Shown in pieces: positions 1-10,830 of a DNA stretch of 64,000 nucleotides (position 1 is its first letter; each line of letters opens with the position of its first letter). The notes under the pieces were generated by a model, which saw nothing but the letters and a program-made list of their open reading frames with translations, ran no database searches and was not told the origin of the DNA. This stretch comes from Neocallimastix lanati (nom. inval.). Its lineage: Eukaryota > Neocallimastigomycota > Neocallimastigomycetes > Neocallimastigales > Neocallimastigaceae. Made by a program: the position numbers and the translations under genes. The stretch is from assembly GCA_016946835.1 (NCBI GenBank), contig JACVTC010000159.1, positions 1 to 64,000 on the forward strand, read 5' to 3'.

Positions 1-343
1 TTTTTTATATTTTAATTTAATAAATGTTATTTTTTTTTTTTAAAAAAATAATTTAAAATAATAGTTAAAAATTAAAATAAAATAGTTATAATAGTTTTTT
101 TTTTTATAAAGAATATATTAATAATAAATAAAATTTATTAAAATAAAAGTATAAAAAGAAGAATAAATTTCTTTCTTTTTAATACAGGGAACAAATGATT
201 TTAATTTTAAATTTAAATAAAGAATATTTTAAAATTTAATTTTTTTTCTTGTTTCCAAACTTATTTTATAGTTATGTGTTAATATTTATTTTTTTTGTTT
301 TGAATATCTTAGTGTTTCAACCCCAGCCCGTATCATAAAAATT

Positions 344-359
344 TGGTGGAGAATCCGGG
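344..359 (+). other. Candidate tRNA primer-binding site
   Basis: TGGTGGAGAATCCGGG starts with TGG, and its complement ends in CCACCA. Read as a tRNA 3' end it gives a 7-nt acceptor strand ATTCTCC, discriminator A and CCA, preceded by a T-stem-like CCCGG. It lies inside a hairpin closed by GTGTTTCA (312-319) and TGAAACAC (364-371). A primer site just after an LTR end is the family rule. I could not match a specific tRNA. Confidence 0.5.
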
Positions 360-530
360 CGCCTGAAACACATTATAAAATGAAAAGAAACCTTAGAATA
401 AATATTAAACATATAATTTTTTTTTTTAAACTTATTATTTTGTTATAGGGAATATAAAATTTATAAAACTTTAATTTTTTTTTTTGGAAAAATTATTTAA
501 TTTTTTTACTTAGTTACACAAATTTTATAC

Positions 531-561
<31 letters not shown>

Positions 562-645
562 TTTTTGTGAAACTTAATTCGTAAATTTTATTTGTTATAA
601 TAAAACATTTATTTTTACTTATAATAATAATAAAAATAATAATAA

Positions 646-698
<53 letters not shown>

Positions 699-742
699 TA
701 TTATTTATATATAATAATTCAAAAAAAAAAAAAATTACATTT

Positions 743-1376
743 TAGAAGAGCACTTCCGCTCAATTCTTATTTATTATTAAAATAATTACTTCCATCAAGA
801 GAGTTTGTTCTATCTGGAAAGTCTATCAAGAGGATTTTCAAGATATTGAAAAACTTGGAATAATTAGTTTTATTCAACAATAATAAATAAGTTTTATAAT
901 TATTAATTTTAAATTTTTATTTTCTTAATATTAGAATACTAAATTCATTCAATACCTACCATCAGGGAGAGCGGCTGTTAGATGAAAAACTCTATAGCTA
1001 AAGGCTCATCGATTGGGATAGGTGAATTAAGTAATTCCGTATTATTAATTAAATAAAAATTATTATTATTAATTATTTCTAAAATCAGCATCGTTTTCCG
1101 GGAATATACAATATATGGTAATTTATTAGTGGCTTGATTAAATTCAGGTATAATAAATTATTAAAATAACTTTTTATTAGAGAGTAGATAAGAGCGTTTA
1201 CTTGTATAAGCGGGGGAGTAGAGCGCTATTTAATAAGGTTTCAATATCAGACCTTTAATTGAAAAATCCATAAAGCCCTTGTTTCAATAGGCAGGAACAG
1301 TTAAAGGTTACTTGGAACTGACGGTTAAATAGTGGAGGTCGAAAGACGCAGAGTAAATGCTTGCGGGAATCGAAAA
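743..1376 (+). other. Structured RNA-like leader region, unknown type
   Basis: This stretch is clearly less A+T-rich than its surroundings and has no long reading frame. It contains nested pairings: GAGC/GCTC near 746-759; AATTC plus ACCTA near 941-960 pairing with TAGGT and GAATT near 1018-1028; CGCTATTTAA (about 1223) with TTAAATAGTG (about 1326); and ACCTTTAATTG (about 1251) with CAGTTAAAGGT (about 1297), 11 pairs with one G-T. A GTC-GAAA-GAC tetraloop hairpin sits near 1340. It lies between the primer-site candidate and gag, so it is most simply the leader RNA of the element, possibly for packaging or internal initiation. An unrelated host non-coding RNA cannot be excluded. Confidence 0.45.
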
Positions 1377-1540
1377 TAATAATAAAGTTATAACATATAT
1401 TTGATTGTCCCTTATTAAAATATATACAAAAAAAAAATATACTAATTTATATAATAATAATTCTATTAATAAGCCTTTTCTATCGCTAAAAACTATTCTT
1501 CATTTGGAATTTGTTCTAAAAAAAAAAAAAAAAAAATAAA

Positions 1541-1600
1541 TTTCTATATATATACTTATAAATAAATTTCCTGTAAAACACAATTTTTAAATAATATTAA

Positions 1601-1634
<34 letters not shown>

Positions 1635-1733
1635 ATTTCTTCGTTTCTATAAAAGAAATTTTGTGTTCTTTATTGTTCTTTATTAATAAAAGAAAATATA
1701 TAAATATATTTTCTCCATAATATTTATCTTTCC

Positions 1734-1774
<41 letters not shown>

Positions 1775-1967
1775 GGATTTTCTTTATCATTTTTTTTGTT
1801 AAAATCTATATATATATATAAATATTAGAAAAAAAATTTCTTTATAAAACTATATTTTAAATAAAATAAATAAAAAAAGTATATATATATATCCATATAA
1901 AAAAAAAAAAAAAAAATTTTTTTATATTCGTTTCTATTTAAGCAATTTTGTGTTCTTTTGTGTTCTT

Positions 1968-2016
<49 letters not shown>
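1541..2016 (+). repeat. Repeated leader segments ending in A-tracts
   Basis: Two similar blocks, near 1640-1680 and 1925-1965, carry TTCGTTTCTAT followed by AATTTTGTGTTCTTT. Long A runs sit between them and after them, and the last, about 43 A long (1974-2016), directly abuts the gag-like ATG at 2017. The blocks look like a reiterated part of the leader. Confidence 0.6.
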
Positions 2017-2019
<3 letters not shown>

Positions 2020-3348
2020 AAGATTAGCGAAATAGCTAAATTATTGCCACGACTTGGTAGTTTCGATAGGGACATAGAATCATGGGCTGAAGAGTTTAAT
2101 AGGGTAATGGAACTCTCAGATATTGATGACCCTAGAAAAATGTTTGCTTGGGCAAAAGAATGTGTTCCTGGACGATTAAAAGGAGTAATTGAAGATCTTA
2201 AAGAAGAAGATGAAGAGGCTGAAATGATCATATATCCAAGTATTACGGATATTAAAACTGCCATTGAAAAATTTTTAAATATTACTCCTCAAGAAAAATG
2301 CTTTAACCTAAAATCACTCAAAATACAAAAGGGTGAATCAATTAAAGACTTTAACTGGAGATACGGTAAATTATACGGATCACTTACTCCAGAAAGTCAA
2401 GCATTTATTACTATTAATGATTACACGGATTCATTATTAAGTCGTCCATATGCTAGAAAGGAAGTAATAACTTCTCAACCAGCTAATTTAGAAGAAGCAT
2501 TTAAAATAGCTGAACTTGCAGAGACTGCTTCTGAAATGCCCAATAGAAATAGAAATGTCGTTATGTTTACCAATACTTATGGAGGTCTAAATTCTATTTT
2601 TCCAAATAATTATAGTAATAATTATAATAATAGAAATTATGACAATCCTAATAATTATGAATACAATAATTATCGCTCTAATTATAATAATTATAACTAT
2701 AATAATTATAATAATTATAATAAAAATAATGGTTATAATCATTCAAATAATTATAATAATAATTATCGAAATTCTTATAATAATAATTATAATAACTCTA
2801 TTAATAACAGAAATATAAACCATTTCCGAAATGGTTATAATAGTGGTAATAATTATAATAACAATAATCCAAATTTTAACAACATGAATAATAATTTTAG
2901 CAATAATAAAGTACCCGGAATTAAAAATAATTTAAGAAATCAAAATTTTATGTCTAATAATATTAATCTAAATTGTTTTAAATGTCATCAACCTAGTCAT
3001 AAGATGCAAGATTGTCCTTATACTTATCAAGAACTAGCTGATATGGAAGCTACTGGAAGACTTAATAACAATAATCTCTACATTACAAATAACAGCAATA
3101 CAAACAGAAATCATAACCTAAACAATAATAATAACTATGATGGTAATTATAATATTAGTAATTTAAATAGAAACTCTAATATTAATACTAATAATGTAAA
3201 TAATTATAACTCAAATGGAAACTTTAATGTTAATACTAATTATAATAATACTAGTTATAACAGTTCAAATCCTAATCATAATAACATAGATCCTATTAAT
3301 AAAAACCAAAATTTCTTTAATAATAATAATCAACCTTTAAACTTCTAA
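2017..3348 (+). CDS. Gag-like protein of AT-rich Gypsy element
   Basis: 443 residues. Residues 1-175 look like a retrotransposon capsid region, with a charged helical start and a tryptophan-containing core. Residues about 195-310 are nearly all Asn and Tyr (repeats of NNYNN type). A CCHC zinc knuckle follows at C320-x2-C323-x4-H328-x4-C333, then a second Asn-rich tail. CCHC knuckles bind genomic RNA in Gag proteins. The start is chosen at the ATG that directly follows the long A-tract; upstream sequence in this frame is A-tract. The poly-Asn expansions are typical of coding sequence in this A+T-rich background (AAT codons) and are not part of the conserved fold. Part of the 1-7433 element and followed by pol. 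Family assignment rests on the knuckle plus the downstream pol. Confidence 0.75.
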
Positions 3349-3575
3349 ATGGGAGAAGGAATACTCCCATAAATCAAACCAATACAACTCTTTTAACTAA
3401 TTCACTTACTGGAACTAAGGAATCTTCGAATATAGAAGATAATAAAGAAATAGCCATTGTAGCTGAAAGAAAAAGTAGAAAAACTAATGAAAATAAACCA
3501 TATAAGAAAGCAACTAAGAAAAGTTTAAAAGAAAATCCTCAACCAATTAAAGTTCCATCAAATAATCAGGAACAA

Positions 3576-6500
3576 ATGGAAATGGAACCAGAAAGTGAAA
3601 CTAATAGTAATAATAAAGGAAATGAAAATCAAAAAGAAATAGAAGCGTTAAATCATCTTGATCCATCTTTTATAAATGAACCCTCAATTGAAGAAGCAAA
3701 AAGAAGAAACAAGAAAGAAAGAGCAAAAGAAAAAAAAGAATTAGCTAAAGAAATACAACTTCCAAGTGAAAAAAAGGTAGAAAAATCCAATAAGGAAAAT
3801 ATTACAAAAAAATTAAAAATAACAGGAAATCAAGATAATTATAATATAGTGGACGATATTGGAAATAAGTTCGCTAATATTACCATCGGACAGTTGCTCA
3901 ATATCAATCCTAAATTGAGAACTGAATTATCTAAAGCCTTAAAGTTTACAACAATTATAGAAGATGAAGAAACAATCTTATCAACAATTAAGAAAGATAA
4001 GATTGTAAAAACAAAATGTAAGGTAGAAAACGTAGAAACTACAGTATATTTAGATTCCTGTTCTTCTATTAATATGATCACCAAAACCTTCATGATAAAT
4101 AATAAAATTCCATTTAAACCAATTTCTGCTATTAAAGAAACTTTATATCAAGCTTGTACTAATACCACGCTCATCTCAAAATTATATGAAATAGAAATAA
4201 CAATTGGAAATATTACTTCTAAGGAAATCTTTAGATTGGTTGAAAAAGATGATATTTTCCAAGTATTAATTGGTGTGGATGCGCTAGCTAGAATGAAGAT
4301 TATTATGGACTTCTCTGATCACACCTTGTATCAAAAAACAGATGAGATACGAAAGATAGGAAGTTTTGAAAGTGTGACGGAAATAGAAGATGAAGAAGAT
4401 GATATTAAAGATGAATTCGAAGAAGAATTGAATAAAGATGTGCTAGTTGATTATTTATTAACCACCGAAGATAAATATATTCAAATTTTATATGAAGAAA
4501 ATAATGATAATAATGATATTGATAATTCCTTTGGAAATCATAATGATAAAGATGGAAATAATTTTTGCAATATAAATAATAATGATAATTATTTAAAGAA
4601 TGTATTTGGATGTAAAATTAATAATGATAAAATTTCTAAAATTTATAATAATAATTGTTCTTCTAATAAAGATATTAATAATAATAATACTAACAAAAAT
4701 TTTAATACTATAAATAATCATGATAATCCAAATGAAATTAATATCGATAATAATAATAATATCGAAAATTTTTCTAATAAAAATTTTTCTAGTAAAAATC
4801 TATCTAATAAAAATTTTAATAATAAAAATTTTTCTAATAAAATTTTTAATAATAGAATTAATAATATTTTTGAAAAACCTATTAATAAAAATAATATCAA
4901 TAATTCGATTAGTATTAATAATAAAAATTGTTCTTCTGAAAATTTTAATAATAAAAATAATATTAATAATTTCTCTAAAAATTTATATGATGTTAATAAT
5001 ACTGATAATATTTCTAAAGATTTAGATAATATTAATAATATTTATGAAAACTTAAATAGCATTAATAATACTAATAATCCTTATAATATTTTTTTAAATA
5101 AAAATAATATTAATAATTTTTCTGAAATTTTTAATAAAAATAATATTAATAATCTTTCTGAAAACCTTAATAAAAATAATATTAATAATCTTTCTGAAAA
5201 CCTTAATAAAAATAATATTAATAATCTTTCTGAAAACCTTAATAAAAATAATATTAATACTGATAAACCTTCTGAAAATTTTTGTAATGATAATAATGAT
5301 AATATAGTTTCTAAAGATGTTGATAATACTATTAGTGATAAAAAATTTTCCCCAATTTTTAATGAAGATGTTAATAATAAAAATTCTTTCGAAATTAATC
5401 ATCATGTTAAAGATATTAATGATTTCGTTATAAGTGGTAACAAAAAAGATAATAAAAATTCTTTACAAAATAATTATTCTTTATTAACAAAAATAAATGA
5501 AATTAATGATAAAAAGAATTATGAAAACAGTGTAATCAAAAATATTGATATTTCTATTGAAAATACTGTTAAGAATTTTAAAAGTGTAAAGGAAATAACT
5601 ATTCATGAAATTGCGGCGAAAGCACCAACAAAAATTAGAAACAAACTAAAGTTTTTATTATTAAATAATATAAATGTATTGGCACTTGATACAGATGATT
5701 TAGGTAAATCGAAATTACTAAGTCATAAAATAAAAATCATAAGTGGTCGAATGCCAATTAAACAAAGAATGTATCGAGTAGCAAATAAGAAGCAAATGAG
5801 TATACTAAGAGAAGAAATAAGTAAATTATTAAGAAATGGATTGATAGAACCTTCAAAATCATCATGGTCGTTCCCAGTTATTCTCGTTCCTAAAAAGAAT
5901 GGTAAATGGAGAATGGTAGTGGATTATAGAAAATTAAATGATATTACTATTAAAGACGCATATCCTTTACCTTATATAGAAGAAATATTATTTTCTATAG
6001 GCAATAAAGTTAAGTACTTAACCACGCTTGACTTATTTTCTGGTTTCCATCAGATTCCTATGGAAAAAGAAGACAGAGATAAAACTTGCTTTACAACAAT
6101 GTTTGGAAATTATAATTACAAAGTTATGCCATTCGGACTTTGTAATGCTCCTGCAACTTTCCAACGTGAAATGAACAGAATATTCTTGCCTTTAATTGGT
6201 AAATGTATGTTCATTTATATGGATGATTTAGTAATATTATCTGATACCTTAGAACAACACATATTGGATCTACAAAAAGTTTTTGATATTATTAAAGAAA
6301 ATGGTCTAAAGGCTAATTTATCAAAATGCCATTTTATTAAACAAGAAGTTGAAGTATTAGGCCATATTTTATCCACAGAAGGTATAAAGCCAGTACCCAA
6401 AAAGGTAGATGTAATATCCAAATGGGAATCACCTAGAAATATTACTCAATTAAGATCTTTCTTAGGTGCAATTGGATATTATAGAAAATTTATTAAAGAT

Positions 6501-7433
6501 TTTGCTATAATTGCTCAACCATTATTTAAACTATTAAAGAAAAATATAAAATATATCTGGGATGATATAACTGAAGAAAGATTTAAAATTCTTAAGGAAA
6601 AACTTATTGAAGCTCCTATTCTTAAATATCCAGATTATGATAAACAATTTTTAATTAGAACGGATGCTTCATTAGATGGAATAGGTGGTGTATTAATGCA
6701 GAAAGATAAAGATAACATCGAACATCCAATTCTATACATTAGTAGATCTTTAAAACCTACTGAAATAAATTATAGTATTACTGATTTAGAAGGCACAGCT
6801 GCTTATTATTGTTGTTTAAAATTTAAACCATATTTTAGTGGTAATAAATATGATACTATTTTATATACTGATCATAAACCTTTAATAGGCTTATTTAATA
6901 ATAAAGAACCAAATAATGCTCGTCAAGCTAGATGGGTTATAACTTTTAGTATGTTAAAAATTGTAGTTAAATATGAACAAGGAAAGAAAAATGTTATTGC
7001 TGATGCACTTTCTCGATTAATTCCTGACTCTAAAAATATTAATAAAGAAATTAAAAATAATACTTTGTTTATTCATTTGAATAATAATGAAAATATTAAT
7101 TACGATTCTATTGAAAATATAAATAGAATGAATAATACAAATAAAAATGATTATCCTATAAATAATATTTCTGATGAAAATAATTACGTTAATTTTAATA
7201 AAAATAATTTAGATAATAATATAATTAATTCTTTAAATAAATTAAATAATAATAATAATAATAATAATTATATTTTTAAAAATTTAAATAATAATTCCAG
7301 TGTTAATAGTTATTATGAAAAATTTAATAATAATAATAATAATGACAAAAATTTTTATTTAGAAAATTTTGATAATAATTGTAATAATAGTAGTAACGAT
7401 ATTAAAAAATTTTCAAAGGAATTTTTGGGTTAA
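3576..7433 (+). CDS. Pol-like polyprotein: protease, reverse transcriptase, RNase H
   Basis: 1285 residues. A lysine/glutamate-rich N-terminus (1-80) is followed by an aspartic protease-like stretch with D160-S-C (usually D-S/T-G) and hydrophobic flanks. A long Asn-rich spacer runs about 310-660 and includes several copies of a LNKNNINNLSEN-type repeat. Reverse transcriptase follows: VDYRKLND near 783 and the catalytic YMDD near 881. RNase H shows RTDASLDG near 1028, TDHKPL near 1097 and ADALSRL near 1142. The last 120 residues are again Asn-rich. The order PR-RT-RH is that of Ty3/Gypsy. No integrase zinc finger or DDE core is visible, so this pol is short for the family. The start given is the first Met of the open frame; if pol is made by recoding, as the family often does, its true N-terminus is further upstream. 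Confidence 0.75.
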   Translation: MEMEPESETNSNNKGNENQKEIEALNHLDPSFINEPSIEEAKRRNKKERAKEKKELAKEIQLPSEKKVEKSNKENITKKLKITGNQDNYNIVDDIGNKFANITIGQLLNINPKLRTELSKALKFTTIIEDEETILSTIKKDKIVKTKCKVENVETTVYLDSCSSINMITKTFMINNKIPFKPISAIKETLYQACTNTTLISKLYEIEITIGNITSKEIFRLVEKDDIFQVLIGVDALARMKIIMDFSDHTLYQKTDEIRKIGSFESVTEIEDEEDDIKDEFEEELNKDVLVDYLLTTEDKYIQILYEENNDNNDIDNSFGNHNDKDGNNFCNINNNDNYLKNVFGCKINNDKISKIYNNNCSSNKDINNNNTNKNFNTINNHDNPNEINIDNNNNIENFSNKNFSSKNLSNKNFNNKNFSNKIFNNRINNIFEKPINKNNINNSISINNKNCSSENFNNKNNINNFSKNLYDVNNTDNISKDLDNINNIYENLNSINNTNNPYNIFLNKNNINNFSEIFNKNNINNLSENLNKNNINNLSENLNKNNINNLSENLNKNNINTDKPSENFCNDNNDNIVSKDVDNTISDKKFSPIFNEDVNNKNSFEINHHVKDINDFVISGNKKDNKNSLQNNYSLLTKINEINDKKNYENSVIKNIDISIENTVKNFKSVKEITIHEIAAKAPTKIRNKLKFLLLNNINVLALDTDDLGKSKLLSHKIKIISGRMPIKQRMYRVANKKQMSILREEISKLLRNGLIEPSKSSWSFPVILVPKKNGKWRMVVDYRKLNDITIKDAYPLPYIEEILFSIGNKVKYLTTLDLFSGFHQIPMEKEDRDKTCFTTMFGNYNYKVMPFGLCNAPATFQREMNRIFLPLIGKCMFIYMDDLVILSDTLEQHILDLQKVFDIIKENGLKANLSKCHFIKQEVEVLGHILSTEGIKPVPKKVDVISKWESPRNITQLRSFLGAIGYYRKFIKDFAIIAQPLFKLLKKNIKYIWDDITEERFKILKEKLIEAPILKYPDYDKQFLIRTDASLDGIGGVLMQKDKDNIEHPILYISRSLKPTEINYSITDLEGTAAYYCCLKFKPYFSGNKYDTILYTDHKPLIGLFNNKEPNNARQARWVITFSMLKIVVKYEQGKKNVIADALSRLIPDSKNINKEIKNNTLFIHLNNNENINYDSIENINRMNNTNKNDYPINNISDENNYVNFNKNNLDNNIINSLNKLNNNNNNNNYIFKNLNNNSSVNSYYEKFNNNNNNDKNFYLENFDNNCNNSSNDIKKFSKEFLG

Positions 7434-7500
7434 GTTAGACAAGAATTTGTTCTTTATTATTTATTTTAATTTAATAATTTCGTTATTTATCACCACAACC
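7415..7500 (-). repeat. Tail of LTR family E next to LTR A
   Basis: The sequence from TTTTTGGGTTAAG to ATCACCACAACC matches the right end of LTR family E at 54.84-54.93 kb nearly base for base, and the same LTR A start follows in both places. The pol-like frame runs into this segment, so the element was joined to an E LTR end here. Confidence 0.7.
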
Positions 7501-8058
7501 TGTAACAGATACATGGTAACTTCAAGCCTATCCAATGATAGTTCTTTGGTTACGTAACGTATCTCTAAACAAGTTAGCAATTTCGGCTAATCAAATAAAA
7601 TCTTTTGTTAATTTTGTACATTAAATTTTATTATTTTATAATTAATTATATAGTTAAATACTTAGGTAAATATATTTTATTTAGTGATTAGTAAACTAAG
7701 TTAAATTAAATTATTTACCAATCATAAAATTATTGACGTGTATAAATAATAATTGAACTTGTAACTGTAACGCACTAGCGTTACTATTAACGTAAATTGT
7801 TATTATAAATATTAATATTAATAAATAAAATATAATTATTAAATAAAAATATATTACTCAGTGTAAGCCCAGTAACTGATAACAAATATAGTTATAAAGT
7901 GCTGCGCTATATTCTAGTGTAATAGAAAATAATAGTTATAAATTTAATTAATTTAGTGTTTATTATTAACAACTCGAATAGAGAGGTGTTAAGTTATCTT
8001 AGCCTTTAAATATAATTATTATTCGTTATTTTAGTTAATAATAAACTTACCTTTTACA
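7501..8058 (+). repeat. LTR family A, copy 1 (solo)
   Basis: Starts TGTAACAG and ends CTTTTACA, 558 bp, and matches the two LTRs of the chromovirus at 54.9-62.5 kb throughout. It holds a TATA-like TATAAATA and the GTAACGC-ACTA-GCGTTAC palindrome. Flanks CAACC and GTTAG are not a target duplication, so this copy has probably exchanged flanks by recombination. Confidence 0.85.
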
Positions 8059-9045
8059 GTTAGTGATTTGATACGAAATATTAATAAATAGTTAAAATTA
8101 GTAAAATTGTTGATAGTAAGAATAATATAGTTTTTAAAGTTAAAATAGTTTATTTTATGTTTAGTATAATATTAAAAGAATATAAATAAAAACAGGGAGT
8201 TAGTTAGTTTAGGAGAAAGAGATATGTATATAATATTCTAGAGATAATTATATAATAATATTGAATTAGAGGAGTAATTAATATTCTTATATAGATTATA
8301 ATAGAATAATAATTGCATAATTGGTTGTACTTAAATAAAGATAAATAATAATAAAAGATTGACATATTTAAATTATTGTGTGAATTATTATTGTTGAAGT
8401 ATAATTATTCTTATAGAATTCGTGTTTACGCATAAGATTACACCCTGATCCATATACAAGTTAAAAATCTTGTATCAGATTGATAAATAACAAAATTAAT
8501 AAATCTTGAAAATTTATTATACATAAAATCAAAACTAACCTTAGCAAAGTTTAATAATAATTTAATAAAATAAAAAAATTAATTAATTAATTAATTAAAA
8601 CAAATAAATTACACTTAAAAATTACATTAATACTCAGATATGAAAGAAATATTATATATTTTTCAAAAAAAAATATTAAGATTTAATTTAAAATAAAATA
8701 ATTAATTTTTATAATTAATTTTATAATAATTTTTATAATTAATTTTATAATTAAATAATATTTTAATAATAACAAAATTTATTAATTTAAATAACAAAAT
8801 ATTTTTAATTATTTTTATAATAAACAAATTTATTTATTTTATTATTAAATATTTATTTTATTATTAATTTTATTACTTTTATTTTATTTAATTATTCTTT
8901 TTATTTATAAATTATAAATAGTTTAATTTTAAAGAAAAATATAAATACTTGTAAATATTTCATGTAAATATTATTATTATTATTATTATTAATTAATTTT
9001 ATAATTTTAATAATCACTTTTAATTTTTATAATGTTTAATAAATT
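8059..9045. other. AT-rich spacer, probable decayed LTR sequence
   Basis: No gene seen. An ATACAAG/CTTGTAT hairpin lies near 8453-8477, and a TATA-like AAAATATAAATAC near 8935 resembles promoter regions of LTRs elsewhere in the window. The boundaries of any element are not clear. Confidence 0.4.
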
Positions 9046-9237
9046 TTAATAAAAGATTTATAAAATAAAATATTAGAAAACAAGTGTTCTAATAAATCAA
9101 ATTTTTGGTGTTATTTTTAATAAAACATTTTTTTTAATTCATAAATAACTTACACAGTTATTATTAAAATAAATTGAAATTATTACTTTTTAATTCTATA
9201 TTAAAATTAAGATAATTTCTAAAATTTATCATGATTT
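9046..9237 (+). repeat. LTR family K fragment
   Basis: About 190 bp matches, in reverse orientation, the sequence running off the right edge of the window (63,805-64,000). The right end is cut where a family B LTR begins. Confidence 0.7.
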
Positions 9238-9592
9238 TGTAATAATTCTATTAAGAACTAACTCAAAATAGAATTATTAACTACAACTTAACGACTATTT
9301 CATTAAGTTGAGGAAAATAAAATAAAAAATAAAATAAAATTATACCTTTGTTGAGTTTATTATAAAATTAATTATAATAATAACACAAAAGTAAAAGAAG
9401 GAATATTTGGATAAATTTGGTTTATAAAATATGTTTCTTGAATAAAGTATTTTATTAATTTATTAAAGTTTAAAATATAAAATTGCTATTATAATAACTA
9501 TATTTTTATAATAATAACTCTTGATTTCTTAAAGGGAAATCAAGAGCCTTATTTATATTAATTCTATTATTATTATTATATTAATCAATTAG
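9238..9592 (+). repeat. LTR family B-type fragment
   Basis: Begins TGTAATAATTC and follows the first 320 bp of the LTR at 50,978 closely, including the CTCTTGATTTC/GAAATCAAGAG hairpin (9518-9546). It runs directly into a reverse transcriptase fossil, with the rest of the LTR missing. Confidence 0.7.
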
Positions 9593-10830
9593 AATTTAAA
9601 AATAAAAAAAATTATAAAAAATTTTGTAGATTATTAAAAAAATTTGATGATATTATTGACATTTCTTCTGATGATTTAGAACCTTCTAAATTATTTCCTC
9701 ATCATATTATTTTAGAAGAAAACTCTATGCCAATTAAGCAAAAGGCGTATAAAATTTCTCAGGTTCAATCTAATGCTTTAAAGGAAGAACTTCGTAAATT
9801 ATTAGAGAAAAAGTTAATTGAACCTTCTCATTCTCCATGGGCTTCTCCTGTTGTTTTAGTTTTAAAGAAAAATGGTAAATGACGTCTTTGTGTTGATTTT
9901 AGGAAGTTGAATGATATTACTATTAAAGATGCCTATGCACTCCCAAAAATTCGAGAAATCTTTGATGCTTTGAAAGATGCAAAAATATTTTCTTTTATTG
10001 ATTTATTTAGTGGTTACCATTAAATTCCTATGTGGGCTGAAGATATGGAAAAGACTTCTTTTACAACGAAATTTGGTAATTACTATTTTAAAGTTATGCC
10101 CTTTGGTTTAACTAATGCGCCTGCTACCTTCCAGCGTGAAATGGATAGAATCTTCTTTGATTTAATTTGATTGCGTTCAAATATACTTAGATGATATTAT
10201 TATTTATTCCGATAGTTTTGAAAATCATCTAATTCATCTTTCCAAAGTTTTTAATATTTTAAGAAAATTAATTTGAAATTAAACATAGAAAAATGTCATT
10301 TCTGTCAAACAGAAATTGAAGCTTTAGTTCATAAAGTTACTACTGATGGTTTACTTCCTCTAGATAAGAAAACTCTTTCCATTATGAATATGATACCTCC
10401 TACTAATGTATCTGAACTTCGTTCTTTTCTAGGCATGACTGGTTATTATAGAAATTTCATTGACAATTACTCTGCTAAATCTGCACCTTTTTGTTCTTTG
10501 TTAAGGAAGAATACTCCATTTGTTTTGACTGATTCTCAAAACAATAGCTTTCAATTATTAAAGAATTGTTTGATCAGTGCCCCTATCCTCTGTTACCCTA
10601 AATTTGATATTCCCTTTATTATTCGTTCGGATGCTTGTGGTTATGGTATTGGTGGTGTTCTTTTACAACTTTATGATGATAATATTGAACATCCAATTTA
10701 TTTTGTTAGTAGAAGTTTAAAAAAAATCTAAGAAAAATTATATTACAACTGAACTTGAAGGCACCTCTGCTTATTATTGTTTAGTCCACTTTGAACATTA
10801 TATTTTAGGTAATCCATTCAAAACTAATTG
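9593..10830 (+). pseudogene. Ty3/Gypsy reverse transcriptase-RNase H fossil
   Basis: Translation shows Gypsy motifs in order: [44 protein letters not shown], a YLDD-type catalytic box near 10.19 kb, FRSFLGMTGYYRNF-like residues, and RNase H RSDACGYGIGGVL near 10.63 kb. It is closest by eye to the pol at 3576-7433, so probably the same broad clade. It is clearly broken, with several interruptions. Gag, protease and integrase are not visible. An old fossil. Confidence 0.8.

Larger units (their letters stand above)
1..7433 (+). mobile_element. AT-rich Ty3/Gypsy-type LTR element, left edge outside window
   Basis: A retroelement region read from left to right: a probable partial 5' LTR (1 to about 336, with a TATA-like TATAAAAAG near 149), a primer-site candidate at 344, a very long leader (about 1.7 kb) with structured islands and A-tracts, a gag-like frame and a pol-like frame. 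Gag and pol are each open over their length. The visible pol domains are protease, reverse transcriptase and RNase H; I see no integrase domain before the sequence passes into the tail of another LTR family near 7.42 kb. The element therefore looks incomplete at its right side. The 3349-3575 stretch joins the two frames and is coding-like (lysine, glutamate and asparagine rich); the family is known to express pol by recoding or read-through. Treated as a fossil; age not estimable because a second LTR is not in the window. Confidence 0.75.

Noticed and set aside
947-990. ATACCTACC...CAGGGAGAG resembling the 5' end of U1 snRNA
   Set aside because: The 5' splice-site pairing sequence would not be ACUUACC, and no Sm site or U1 stem-loops follow.
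780-1000. GGAAAGTC followed by TAGATGA, resembling conserved blocks of RNase P RNA
   Set aside because: The other conserved blocks and the pseudoknot pairing could not be found; the words alone are too short. Listed only as structured RNA of unknown type.
1200-1376. Possible group I intron core (TTGCGGGAA, GAACTGACGG)
   Set aside because: The P, Q, R and S elements are not in the right order or pairing.
4718-5405. Open frames on both strands inside the Asn-rich pol spacer
   Set aside because: Shadows of AAT-repeat coding sequence in other frames.
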